Below are positions 25,620 to 35,400 of a DNA stretch of 64,000 nt, piece by piece. The position numbers and the translations under genes were made by a program. Position 1 is the first letter of the stretch. Each line of letters starts with the position of its first letter. The stretch is taken from contig DAISIT010000007.1 of the NCBI GenBank assembly GCA_036821845.1, positions 1-64,000 of the forward strand. Direction: 5' to 3'. This stretch comes from JAEUMD01 sp937950105 (GTDB taxonomy: Bacteria > Pseudomonadota > Alphaproteobacteria > Rhizobiales > Hyphomicrobiaceae). Under the pieces are notes generated by a model. It ran no database searches and had not been told where the DNA came from. It saw only the letters and a list, made by a program, of their open reading frames with translations.

Positions 25620-26945
25620 TCACAACATGCCGAGCAGGCGCGGCAGCCAAAGTGTCAGCTCCGGAATGTAGGTCACCATCATCAGGAACACGAGCATGGT
25701 GAACAGCCACGGCAGCACCGCCACCGACGTCTCTGTCAGGCCCATCTTGGAGATACCGCTCGCCACATAGAGGTTGAGGCCGACCGGCGGCGTGATCATG
25801 CCGATCTCCATGTTGACGATGATGAGGATGCCGAAGTGCACGGGATCGATGCCGAGCTTGGCGGCGACCGGGAACAGGATAGGCGCCATGATCAGCGTGA
25901 TCGACGACGGCTCCATGACGGTACCGGCGATCAGCAGCAGCACGTTGACGATCAGCAGGAAGCCGATCCAGCCGAGGCCCTGCGCGACGATCCAGTTGGC
26001 GATCGCCTGCGGGATGTTCTCGTGCGTCATGAGGAACGAGAACAGGATGGCGTTGGTGATGATGTAGAGCAGCATCGCGCTCATGTTGGCGGAGGCGAGC
26101 AGGACCTTGGGCACGTCCCTCAGCCCCATGTCCTTGTAGACGAACACGGAGACGATGAAGGCATAGACCGCGCTCATGGCTGCGGCTTCCGTCGGCGTGA
26201 AGATGCCGGCGTAAATGCCACCCATGACGATGACGATCAGGAACAGGCCCCAGAAGCTGTCGAGGAAGGCGCGCAGCCGCTCTCCCCACGACGCCTTCGG
26301 CAGGCGCGGGTAGTCGTTGTGATATGCGCGCCACCAGGTGATGCCGCCGAGCATGAGCGCCAGCATCGCGCCGGGCACCACGCCGGCCACGAACATCTGC
26401 CCGACCGAGGCCGCCGAGACGCGCTCGCCGGTCGGTCCCTCGACCAGCATGCCGGAGGTGGCGACGCAGTACATCACCATCACGATCGACGGCGGAATGA
26501 GGATGCCGAGCGCACCGGCCGAGGCGATGGAGCCGACGCCGAAGCGGGTCGGAAAACCTTGCTTCACCATCGCCGGCAGCAGGATCGAGCCGATGGCGAC
26601 GACGGTTGCGGGCGACGAGCCGGAGACAGCGGCGAACAGGGCGCAGGCGAACACGGCGGCGAGGCCGAGACCGCCAGCCCAGTGGCCGACCATCGACGAG
26701 GCGAAGCGGATCATGCGCCTTGCGACACCGCCGTGGGTGAGGAAGTTGCCGGCGAGGATGAAGAACGGGATCGCCATGATCTCGAACTTCTCGATGCCGG
26801 TGAACAGCTTCAGGGCGACGGCCTCGACCGGCACCTGCGTCATCGTGAACAGGAACGTCAGCACGGTGAGACCGAGGGCGATCGACACCGGCATGCCGGT
26901 CAGCATGAGAGCGGCCAGAAGGCCGAAGATGATTGCGGCGCTCAT
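25620..26945 (-). CDS. dctM: TRAP transporter large permease subunit
   Basis: DctM-type large membrane subunit, 441 residues with about 12 hydrophobic helices. Family signatures include GMPVSIALGLTVLTFL near the start, FEIMAIPFFILAGNFL, FAAVSGSSPATVVAIGSILLP and GILIPPSIVMVMYC. It carries substrate across the inner membrane using the sodium or proton gradient. Only 2 bases separate it from dctQ. Last gene of dctPQM. Confidence 0.96.
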   Translation of the reverse strand: MSAAIIFGLLAALMLTGMPVSIALGLTVLTFLFTMTQVPVEAVALKLFTGIEKFEIMAIPFFILAGNFLTHGGVARRMIRFASSMVGHWAGGLGLAAVFACALFAAVSGSSPATVVAIGSILLPAMVKQGFPTRFGVGSIASAGALGILIPPSIVMVMYCVATSGMLVEGPTGERVSAASVGQMFVAGVVPGAMLALMLGGITWWRAYHNDYPRLPKASWGERLRAFLDSFWGLFLIVIVMGGIYAGIFTPTEAAAMSAVYAFIVSVFVYKDMGLRDVPKVLLASANMSAMLLYIITNAILFSFLMTHENIPQAIANWIVAQGLGWIGFLLIVNVLLLIAGTVMEPSSITLIMAPILFPVAAKLGIDPVHFGILIIVNMEIGMITPPVGLNLYVASGISKMGLTETSVAVLPWLFTMLVFLMMVTYIPELTLWLPRLLGML

Positions 26946-26947
26946 GG

Positions 26948-27616
26948 TTATTTGCTCCCGCCGTTCTGGCTGAGGTCCTTGGGGTGCAGGCCCGGTGCGG
27001 TGAGCAACGGTTCGTCCGCGTCACTGATGCCATCGACATGGCCGTGATCGTGGCTCGGCAGCTCGCCGGTGGTGGCGAACGTGTAAGCGACCTGCAGGAA
27101 GCGGAAGCACATCAGGTAGGAGCCGAGCGGAACCGCGAGGTAGACGATCCACATCGGAATTTCGAGATCGGGCGAAGTCTGCTCGGTGTGCGCCATGTGC
27201 CAGACGAAATGCGCGCCGAGAGAACCGACGATCGCCGTGAACACCGCGCCCGCCATCAGGCCGAACAGGATCATGTAGTAGCGCTGGCCCTTGGGCAGCG
27301 CGTTGAGCAGGATGTCGACACCGACGTGGATACCCGTGCGCACACCGTAGGCAGCGCCGAACTTGGCCATCCACACGAACAGGTAGATGCAGACTTCCTG
27401 CGCCCAGGTGAGGTTGAACGAGTTGAGGAACTTGAACACCGCCCTCGCGGCGTCGGACAACCAAGGCATGCCGTTGCTGTTGGCCCATCCGATCAGCGCG
27501 CCGGCGTTGCTCATGCCATAGCGCTGGACCACGGCGACGAAGATGATCACCGTCGCGGCCGCTATGAGCGCGCTGATGATGATTTCCTCGAGCCGGTCGA
27601 GAATCCGAAGCAGCAT
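26948..27616 (-). CDS. dctQ: TRAP transporter small permease subunit
   Basis: DctQ-type small membrane subunit, 222 residues with four expected helices, including LEEIIISALIAAATVIIFVAVVQRY at the N-terminus and WAQEVCIYLFVWMAKFGAAYGVR, the conserved family core. It forms a complex with DctM. The start is backed by GGAGGAAA. It follows dctP by 106 bases and precedes dctM by 2. The C-terminal tail is long and charged. Confidence 0.95.
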   Translation of the reverse strand: MLLRILDRLEEIIISALIAAATVIIFVAVVQRYGMSNAGALIGWANSNGMPWLSDAARAVFKFLNSFNLTWAQEVCIYLFVWMAKFGAAYGVRTGIHVGVDILLNALPKGQRYYMILFGLMAGAVFTAIVGSLGAHFVWHMAHTEQTSPDLEIPMWIVYLAVPLGSYLMCFRFLQVAYTFATTGELPSHDHGHVDGISDADEPLLTAPGLHPKDLSQNGGSK

Positions 27617-27722
27617 TCGCGTTTCCTCCTGACGGGGCGGGGATGCCGGGCGGGTTCACCCCGCTCCGGCTCCATGCGAAAGGCGCGGCCCGCGGGTGCA
27701 GGCCGCTCTCGGTGCGTCGCGC

Positions 27723-28718
27723 TTACTTCGCGCCGGTGGCCGCGTAGATCTGCTGGATCAGATCCTTGCCGATGCGCCCCGACATTTCCTCGTGCACCGC
27801 CTTCAGCTTCTCGCGCCAGGCCTTCTTCTCGTCGGCGCTCATCTCGTGGAACGCGGTCTTGCCGGAAGCCTTCATGGCGGCGAGCGAGTCGTCGTTCTCC
27901 TTCTGCGCGATCTCGTTGGCGTAGACGGTCGCTTCGGCCATGGCCTTGTCGAGCGCGGTGCGCACATCGGCCGGCAGGCCTTCCCAGAATTGCTTGTTCA
28001 CGATCACGGCGTAGCCGAGATAACCGTGGTTCGAGAGCGTGGCGTGCTTCTGCACCTCGTGCATCTTCTGCGTGAACATGTTCGAGGGCGGGTTCTCGGT
28101 GCCGTCGACGACGCCGGTCTGCAGCGCCTGATAGACTTCCGAGAAGGCCATCACCTGCGGCAACGCGCCGAGCGCCTTCATCTGCGCTTCGAGCACTTTC
28201 GACGACTGGATGCGCATCTTGAGGCCGAGGAAGTCGTCGGGAGACTTGAGCGGCTTGTTGGCGCTCATGACCTTGAAGCCGTTGTCCCAGAACGCGAGGC
28301 CGAGAATGCCCTTGCCTTCGAGCTTCTTCAGCATGGCCTTGCCGATGTCGCCGTCGGTGATCTTGCGCAGCGCCGCCTTGTCCTCGAAGATGTAGGGCAG
28401 GTCGAACGCCTCGAACTCCTTGGCGCCGAGCGGGCCGAACTTGGCGAGCGAGGGCGCCAGCATCTGCACGGCGCCGAGCTGCAGCGCCTCGACCTCTTCC
28501 TTGTCCTTGTAGAGCTGCGAGTTCGGGTACACCTCAACCTTGACCTTGCCTTCGGTGTACTTCTCGGCGAGTTCCTTGAACTTTTCCGCGCCCTTGCCCT
28601 TCGGCGTCTGCGGCGCCACCACGTGGCTGAACTTGATGACCGTCTGTGCGTCGGCAGAGCTGGCGCCGACAGCAAAGGCCGCCACGGCCGCGACTGCGGC
28701 GAGGGTGAACTTGCGCAT
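27723..28718 (-). CDS. dctP: TRAP transporter periplasmic solute-binding protein
   Basis: DctP-family binding protein, 331 residues. The signal peptide is residues 1-24 (ending SSADAQ). The mature part starts TVIKFSHVVAPQTPKGKGA and contains the family arginine in LKMRIQSSKVLEAQM, which contacts the substrate carboxylate, plus VYQALQTGVVDGTENP. The start at 28718 follows GGAGGAAA at good spacing. A C4-dicarboxylate is the likely ligand, given DctB/DctD next door, but other organic acids are possible. First gene after a sigma-54 promoter at 28806. Confidence 0.95.
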   Translation of the reverse strand: MRKFTLAAVAAVAAFAVGASSADAQTVIKFSHVVAPQTPKGKGAEKFKELAEKYTEGKVKVEVYPNSQLYKDKEEVEALQLGAVQMLAPSLAKFGPLGAKEFEAFDLPYIFEDKAALRKITDGDIGKAMLKKLEGKGILGLAFWDNGFKVMSANKPLKSPDDFLGLKMRIQSSKVLEAQMKALGALPQVMAFSEVYQALQTGVVDGTENPPSNMFTQKMHEVQKHATLSNHGYLGYAVIVNKQFWEGLPADVRTALDKAMAEATVYANEIAQKENDDSLAAMKASGKTAFHEMSADEKKAWREKLKAVHEEMSGRIGKDLIQQIYAATGAK

Positions 28719-29014
28719 CACATTTCCTCCGATAGTTGCGCGTCCCGCAGGTTCGGCGCACGAACTCCCGTGCAACCGCCCGCGTTGGGTTGACGATACG
28801 TTAATAGCAACGCCTGTGCCAAGCTGTCGCGGGAGCCGATCGCGCTGCACAAGCATCTGGCAGGCATGAGATTTTTGCGTCAGGTCAGCCGCAGCCTTCG
28901 GGCACCGCGCGTGGAGCGTGTGTGGCCCATCACCCATTGGTGCGGCCGCGTGTAACGCCGCCTACACGGGTGCGTTGCGGTAGCTGCGATGCAGCAAGCG
29001 CAGCGGCTCGCGGG
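28719..29014. promoter_or_regulatory. dctP upstream regulatory region
   Basis: About 300 bases between dctP and the end of dctD. It holds the sigma-54 promoter (28806-28822) and upstream sequence where phosphorylated DctD is expected to bind. A candidate activator site is the inverted repeat GTGTA-N8-TACAC at 28950-28967, about 130 bases above the promoter, a suitable distance for an enhancer site. The assignment of that site is inference. Confidence 0.5.
28806..28822 (-). promoter_or_regulatory. Sigma-54 (RpoN) promoter of dctPQM
   Basis: The minus strand reads TTGGCACA-GGCG-TTGCT, a very good match to the -24/-12 consensus TGGCAC-N5-TTGC with the GG and GC dinucleotides in place. It lies about 85 bases before dctP. 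A sigma-54 response regulator (DctD, with GAFTGA) is encoded immediately upstream. Confidence 0.85.
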
Positions 29015-30388
29015 TCATGCCTCGTCGTCGTCGACCGGCGGCTTGCCGAGGCTGAAGCGGCGCATCTTGTCGTAGAGCGTCTTGCGCGAGATGCCGAGCG
29101 CCTCGTAGGTCGCCTTGAGGCTGTGACCGGTGAGGGCGAGGGTATCGGCGATGATCTGGCGTTCGTGGCGGGCGAGCTGTTCGGTGAGTGTCACCGCACT
29201 CAGCTCCGCGTCCGGCGTCGCCGTCGCCGCCGTGGCCACGTCCTTCCCGTCGATCTCGAGTCCGAGCCCGAGCGCGTAGCGCAGCGCGGTGTTCTGCAAC
29301 TCGCGCACGTTGCCGGGCCAGGCATGCGCCATGAGGTGCGCCACCACCTCGCGGCCGGTCGGCGGCGCCTCGGTCTTGAACCGCGTTGCCGCTGCCTCGA
29401 CGAAATGCTGGAACAGCAACGGGATGTCGTCGCCACGCTCGCGCAACGGCGGGATGGCGAGCGTCAGCACGTTGAGCCGGTAATAGAGATCGCCGCGGAA
29501 GTCGCCGCGTGTGGCGGCGCTCTTCAGGTCTTCCTTGGTGGCGGCGATCACGCGCACGTCGATGGCGCGCTCCTCGTTGGCGCCGAGCCTGGTGATGCGC
29601 CGGTCCTGCAGCACGCGCAGCAGCTTGATCTGCAGCTCCATCGGCATGCTCTCGATCTCGTCGAGGAACACCGTGCCACCGCTGGCGTATTCGAGCTTGC
29701 CGACACGTGCCTTCGCCGCGCCGGTGAAGGCGCCGGCCTCGTGGCCGAACAGCTCGCTCTCGATCACCGTCTCCGGCAGCGCGCCGCAATTGATCGGCAC
29801 GAAGCGGCCCTTCGCGCGCGGGCCCTGATCGTGGAGGCTGCGTGCCACCAGCTCCTTGCCCGTTCCGGTCTCGCCGTTGATCAGCACGTCGGCATCGGTG
29901 GCCGCGAATGCTGCGATCTGGCTGCGCAGACGCTGCACCGAGGGTGTTCGGCCGATGATGACCTGCTCGAGCCCGCTGCCACGGCTGAGGGCAGCCTTGA
30001 GCGCACGGTTCTCCATCACCAGCGCACGTTTCTCGCTGGCGCGCGACGCGGCCTCGGCCAGCATCTCTGCGGCGAACGGCTTCTCGATGAAATCGTAGGC
30101 GCCGGCGCGGATGGCGGCGACCGCCATCGGGATGTCGCCGTGCCCGGTGATGAGGATGACGGGGATTTCGGCGTCGATAGAGAGCACGCGCGTCATCAGG
30201 TCGAGTCCCGACAGGCGCGGCATCTTGATGTCGGAAATGACGACGCCTTCGAAGCTGCGCGACAGGCCATGCAGCGCCTGCTCGCCGTCGGCGAAGTCCT
30301 TGACCGTGAAGCCCGCGAGTTCGAGGCCCTGTGCCGTCGCGGTGCGGAGATGCGGCTCGTCGTCGATCAGGATGACATCGCGGCTCAT
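29015..30388 (-). CDS. dctD: Sigma-54-dependent response regulator, DctD type
   Basis: A 457-residue NtrC-family activator. Receiver domain residues 1-120 with phospho-acceptor D53 (ISDIKMP) and KPF at about 103; AAA+ domain about 140-375 with Walker A GETGTGKE (172-179) and the sigma-54-contacting loop GAFTGA (219-224); C-terminal Fis-type helix-turn-helix (HSLKATYEALGISRKTLYDKM). Phosphorylated by DctB, it should activate the sigma-54 promoter before dctP. Its start overlaps the end of dctB by 4 bases. Confidence 0.95.
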   Translation of the reverse strand: MSRDVILIDDEPHLRTATAQGLELAGFTVKDFADGEQALHGLSRSFEGVVISDIKMPRLSGLDLMTRVLSIDAEIPVILITGHGDIPMAVAAIRAGAYDFIEKPFAAEMLAEAASRASEKRALVMENRALKAALSRGSGLEQVIIGRTPSVQRLRSQIAAFAATDADVLINGETGTGKELVARSLHDQGPRAKGRFVPINCGALPETVIESELFGHEAGAFTGAAKARVGKLEYASGGTVFLDEIESMPMELQIKLLRVLQDRRITRLGANEERAIDVRVIAATKEDLKSAATRGDFRGDLYYRLNVLTLAIPPLRERGDDIPLLFQHFVEAAATRFKTEAPPTGREVVAHLMAHAWPGNVRELQNTALRYALGLGLEIDGKDVATAATATPDAELSAVTLTEQLARHERQIIADTLALTGHSLKATYEALGISRKTLYDKMRRFSLGKPPVDDDEA

Positions 30389-32217
30389 GCGGCGCTCTCG
30401 AGCGTCGCTGTCGCCGGGACCAGCACGATCTCGAATTCGGCGCCGCCGCCGGGCGCGTTCCGCGCCGTGATGGAGCCGCCGAACTGCTTGATGATACCGT
30501 AGATGATGGACAGGCCGAGGCCGAGGCCGGCGCCGACATCCTTGGTGGTAAAGAACGGGTCGAACACGCTGGCGAGATTTTCAGGCGCGATGCCGGGCCC
30601 GCTATCGGTGACGGTCAAGATCGCGCGATCTTCGATGTCACGGCCGCTGATGCGGATGGCGCGACGCGGGCTCGCCCCCATGGCGTCGATGGCGTTGCCG
30701 ATCAGGTTGACGAACACCTGCTGCAGTCGCACCTCGCCGCCGATCACTGTCAGATCGCGGGGGAGATCGATGGTCACGTCTACCTCAGCCTCGTCGATGC
30801 GCCGCTGCAGCAGGCCGATGGCATCGTCGATCGCGCGGTTCACAGACGTCGGCCCCATCGTCGTCGGCTCCTTGCGGGCGTAGGTTCGCAGGTGCCGGAT
30901 GATGCGGGCCATGCGCGAGGTCAGCTCGCCGATCGCGGACAGGTTGGAGCCGACGATGTCGGTGCGGCCGCGCTCGAGGAACACCCGCGCGTTGTCGGAA
31001 TAGGAGCGGATGGCAGCGAGCGGCTGGTTCAGTTCGTGGCTGAGGCCCGCCGACATCTGGCCGAGCGCGGCCAGCTTGCTCGCCTGGATCAGCTCGCTCT
31101 GCGCGCGAACCAGCTCCTCGGTCCGCTCCGCCACGCGGCGCTCCAGTTCGGCCTTGGCGCTCTCCTGCATCTGCAGGCGTTCGTTGAGGCGGCGGCGGCG
31201 CAGATGGATGTTGGCCGCGGCGAGAAGAAGCGCGGTCAGCGTGATCGCCGCGAAGGCGAGCGCGGCGAACACCTGCCGTGCGACGGGCGTAGTGGACGAC
31301 AGGATCAACACGGTCCATCCTGCATCGGGCATGGTCCGGCTTTGCAGCATCATCTCTTGCGGAACCGGGAGCGTTCCGCCCTTCGCCGGGTCGGTGCGCA
31401 TCTCCAGCAGCTCACCGGTTCCTGCCAGTTCGCGGCGGGAGGTGATGTCGAGCGGGGGCAGCGGCGCGCCGTCGTAGCGGCGCTCCTCGGCGATGCGCCG
31501 GCGCGCCTCGTCCGACAGCGGCGCGATCGTGTGCAGCAGGCGGCTCGGATTGCTCGACAGGAAGACGATGCCGTCGGCGTCGACGACGATGATGTCCTGG
31601 TCGGCGCCGCGCCACGCCGCTTCGAGGTGGCCGACCTGGAGCTTGACGACGGCCGCGCCGACGACCGAGCGGCCTTCGAAAATCGGATGGGCGAAGTAGT
31701 AGCCGCGCTCGCCCGACGTGGTTCCGACGGCGAAATAGCGGCCGAGGCGGCCTTTCATCGCCTCCTGGAAGTACGGGCGGTAGCTGAAGTTCTGGCCGAT
31801 GAAGGCGCGCGGCCCGGCGAAGTTGCTGGCGGCGACCGTCGTGCCTGCAGAATTGACCAGATAGATGTCGAGCGCATCGGTGGCCTTGGCCCAGCGTTCG
31901 AGACTCTCGTTGGCGCGCCGGATTTCCTCGGGCGCCGCTGCGCCGGTGACGACGCGCGACATCTCGGGGTTATGGGCGATCAGGAACGGTGTGCTCTGGT
32001 GCTTGGCGAGTTCGCCGCGCAGCGTCTCGGCGACGAGACTCAGCACGTGGCTGTTGCGTTCGGAGAGGTCGGTGAGCGCGCGCTTGCGCGTGAGGTCGGC
32101 GGCGAGCCACAGGGTCAGCCCATACGCAAGCAGCACCAAAGCGCCGCCGACGAGGACGCGCCTGGAAGTCGTTACGAACGGGATGCGGTGTGCGGACAGT
32201 GGGACGTTTCCTCGCAC
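30385..32217 (-). CDS. dctB: Membrane sensor histidine kinase, DctB type
   Basis: A two-helix sensor kinase of about 610 residues. A first transmembrane helix (RVLVGGALVLLAYGLTLWLAA) precedes a periplasmic double-PAS-like sensor domain with SYRPYFQEAMKGRLGRYFAVG and SGERGYYFAHPI, typical of DctB C4-dicarboxylate sensors. A second helix near 330-350, a coiled coil, the H-box GLSHELNQPLAAIRSY and the ATP-binding boxes (NLIGNAIDAMG, DSGPGI, GAGLGLGLSI) follow. I start at GTG 32217; the frame is open further upstream but that extension looks non-coding, and no clear ribosome-binding site settles it. dctD overlaps by 4 bases. Confidence 0.92.
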   Translation of the reverse strand: MRGNVPLSAHRIPFVTTSRRVLVGGALVLLAYGLTLWLAADLTRKRALTDLSERNSHVLSLVAETLRGELAKHQSTPFLIAHNPEMSRVVTGAAAPEEIRRANESLERWAKATDALDIYLVNSAGTTVAASNFAGPRAFIGQNFSYRPYFQEAMKGRLGRYFAVGTTSGERGYYFAHPIFEGRSVVGAAVVKLQVGHLEAAWRGADQDIIVVDADGIVFLSSNPSRLLHTIAPLSDEARRRIAEERRYDGAPLPPLDITSRRELAGTGELLEMRTDPAKGGTLPVPQEMMLQSRTMPDAGWTVLILSSTTPVARQVFAALAFAAITLTALLLAAANIHLRRRRLNERLQMQESAKAELERRVAERTEELVRAQSELIQASKLAALGQMSAGLSHELNQPLAAIRSYSDNARVFLERGRTDIVGSNLSAIGELTSRMARIIRHLRTYARKEPTTMGPTSVNRAIDDAIGLLQRRIDEAEVDVTIDLPRDLTVIGGEVRLQQVFVNLIGNAIDAMGASPRRAIRISGRDIEDRAILTVTDSGPGIAPENLASVFDPFFTTKDVGAGLGLGLSIIYGIIKQFGGSITARNAPGGGAEFEIVLVPATATLESAA

Positions 32218-32404
32218 GCAGGTGCCCGGAGCAGGTGAAGCAAACGGAAACGACCGTTTCCCGAACTGGCCTGCCCCAGGTTCTTGATTGCGAATCTGAT
32301 TTACGACCTCGAAGGAAACCAGACTGCTTCCACTTCGGTCGATCAGGCTCCAAGCCACAATCTTGCGCCTTTCCGCGCGAGCGAACAAGCCGAGCGAGAT
32401 AGCC

Positions 32405-32438
32405 AAACGGGCGACCCTTGGTGAAGGATCGCCCGTTT
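32405..32438 (-). terminator. Terminator of rne
   Basis: A long stem: AAACGGGCGA (32405-32414) pairs with TCGCCCGTTT (32429-32438), continued inside by CCTT-GGTG-AAGG. It starts 29 bases beyond the rne stop codon. The minus strand after the stem begins with a short T-run embedded in the stem (GTTTGG), so it is a fair rho-independent terminator. Confidence 0.7.
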
Positions 32439-32466
32439 CGTCAATCGTACTGCTGCCACCGGTGCA

Positions 32467-35400
32467 TCAGCCGCCGAAGCGGCGCTGCCACCATCCCTTG
32501 CGAGCCGGAGAGGTCTCACCCGGTTCAGCCTGGGCCGCCTCGTCGGGTGACATCACCACATGCTCGATGCGCGGTGCGCTCGCTACCGGCTCGCCGCGTG
32601 GCGTGCGCTGGGTTTCCGCTGCCGTTCCGGGCTCTTCGTCGGGCGTGTGCGGTGCCGCCGCAGGTGCCGTTTGGCTTGGGTTCGCCTCGCGCTCGGCCAC
32701 ACCAGCCACGGCAGCGTCATCGCTGTTGGCGCGCTCGCGTCGTGCCGGCGCGGCAGCTTCGGAGGCCCGTGCACGCTCGGCGTCGGCATGTGGCGCATCG
32801 CTGCTGTCGCCGTTCGCCTCCGCCCGATGTGGGCCGCGCGCGCGTTCCGCATGATCGGCCGCGTCGTCCGGCTCGTCGCCTTCACCGTCGCCGGCCTCGC
32901 CATCCGCATCATCCGCGGCGGTGACGCCGGACTCGTCCGGCCGCTCCTGGCGGTCGCGATTGCGACGGCCGCCGCGGCGACCACGGCGGCGGCGGCGCTT
33001 CGGCTCGCCGTTGCCGTTGGCCTCGGCCGATGCGCCGTTCTCGTCAGCGTCGTCGCTCCCTGCCTCGGCGGTGTCATCGGCCATGGCGCCAGCGCCCTCG
33101 CCGCCCGCAGCCGGCATCTCGCGCGCCGTATCGTCGTCATCACCTTCGATGTCGTCGCCGTCGTCGATCTCGCTCACGTTGCCGTTGTCGCGGCCTTCGG
33201 CGGCGCTCGTGCCGTCACGCTCGCCACGGCGTCCGCGGCGACGACGACGGCGGCGGCGACGGCCATCGCCGTCTCCCCCCTCGCGGTCCTCGCGATCGGA
33301 GCGCTCGCCGCGCTCACCACGTTCACTGCGCTCACCGCGTGCTTCACGCTCTCCGCGCTCGGCGCGTTCGCCGCGTGGCTCACGCTCTGAGCGCTCGCCG
33401 CGGGTCGGTCGCGCATCGCGCTCGACTATCTCCTCGTCGATCTCCTCGATCTCGACTTCGGACTCGACCGCGCTGTCGTCGTCGAAGCCCCAGTCCATGT
33501 TGACGACGGCGCGCTCGGCGCGGCGCTGGCTCGGAGCCATCGCCGGTCCCTTCTCGATGGCGAAGTTGGCGCCCTGCATCTTGTCGCTGCCCTCGACCAG
33601 GATGGGCAGGCCGTGGCGCGTTTCCATATCGTTGATGAACACGCGCTTCTTGTTGAGGATGTAGAGCGCGACGGTCGGTGTCGTCACAGCGGTCAGGGAG
33701 GCGCGCGTGCCGGCCATGACGGCATCCTCGAGGCCGCGCAGCACGGCCAGCGCCACGCTCTCGACCGAGCGGATGATGCCAGTGCCCTGGCAGTGCGGAC
33801 ACTGTGACGTCGAGCCTTCGAGCACGCCGGTGCGCAGCCGCTGGCGGCTCATTTCCATCAGGCCGAAGTGCGAGATGCGCCCGACCTGGATGCGCGCACG
33901 ATCGAAGCGCAGCGCGTCCTTCAGCCGCCGCTCGACGTTGCGGTTGTTGCGCTTCTCCTCCATGTCGATGAAGTCGATGACGATCAGACCGGCAAGGTCA
34001 CGCAGCTTGAGCTGGCGGGCGATCTCGTCGGCCGCCTCCAGGTTGGTGTTGAGCGCGGTTTCCTCGATCGAGAACTCGCGTGTCGACTTGCCCGAGTTGA
34101 CGTCGACGGCGACCAGCGCCTCGGTCTGGTTGATGACCAGATACCCGCCCGAGCGCAGCGTCACGTAGGGGCTGAACATCGCGTTGAGCTGGCGCTCGAT
34201 CTGGTAGCGCGTGAACAGCGGCTCCGGAGCCTGGTAGTTGATGACGTTCTTGGCATGGCTCGGCATGAGCATGCGCATGAAGTCGCGAGCCTCGACGAAG
34301 GCTTCGTCACCGGCGACGATCACCTCCTCGACGTCCTTGTTATAGAGGTCGCGGATCGAGCGCTTGATGAGGTTGCCTTCCTCGTAGACGAGGCTCGGCG
34401 CGGTCGACTGCAGCGTCAGGTCGCGCACGCTCTCCCACAGACGCAGCAGGTACTCGAAGTCGCGCTTGATTTCCTGCTTGGTGCGGGCCGCACCGGCGGT
34501 GCGGATGATGAGGCCCATGCCCTCCGGCACTTCGAGCTCGGCGGCGATGGCCTTGAGGCGCTTGCGGTCCTGCGGCTGCGTGATCTTGCGGCTGATGCCG
34601 CCGCCACGCGCCGTGTTCGGCATCAGCACGGTGTAGCGGCCGGCCAGCGACAGGTACGTGGTGAGCGCCGCGCCCTTGTTGCCGCGCTCCTCCTTGACGA
34701 CCTGCACCAGAATGACCTGACGGCGCTTGATGACTTCCTGGATCTTGTAGTTGCGTGCACGGCGGCGCGGACGCGACGGCAGTTCCTCGAGCGCGTCCTC
34801 GGCGCCGACCTGCTCGACCCGTTCCTCGGCTTCCGTGCCGCCGTTGCCGCCGCCGTTACCGTTGCCGTTGCCGTTGCCGTTGCGGCGTGCGGCATGATCG
34901 CCGTTGCCGGCCTCGGCCTCGGCCTCGGGGGTAAGCCCGGTCGTGTCGGCGCCAGCGTCCGCATGTGCGTGGCCGCACTCGCAGCCCTCGCCGTGCGCGT
35001 GGCCGGACTGTTCGCCGGCCGGATGGCCCTCGTGGTTCTCGTGATCGTCGTGCGCGCCCGGGGCGGCGGTGTCGTCGGGGGCCGTCGCTTCCGCGATCGC
35101 CGATGACGACGGGTCCGCGTCGGCGGGGCTGCCGACGTCCTCGCTCAGACGCGCTTCGGTGAGCCCGGTCGCCTCTGCCCGGGTGGTCGTGCTGTCCGGC
35201 TCCTCGCGGTCGTCGTCTTCGCCGTCACCGTAATCGTCAGAGCCGCCTTCGAGGGTGTCGATGGTCGAGATTTCCTCGTCGGCATCGGCCTCGTCGTCGT
35301 CACTGTCGTCGTCCGCGTCGCCAGCGGCGCGCGGCGCGTCGTCGTCGTGCTTGCGGCCCGGCTGCGGGCGCTGGGCGGCGCGCTGCGCCTCGCGGCGGGC

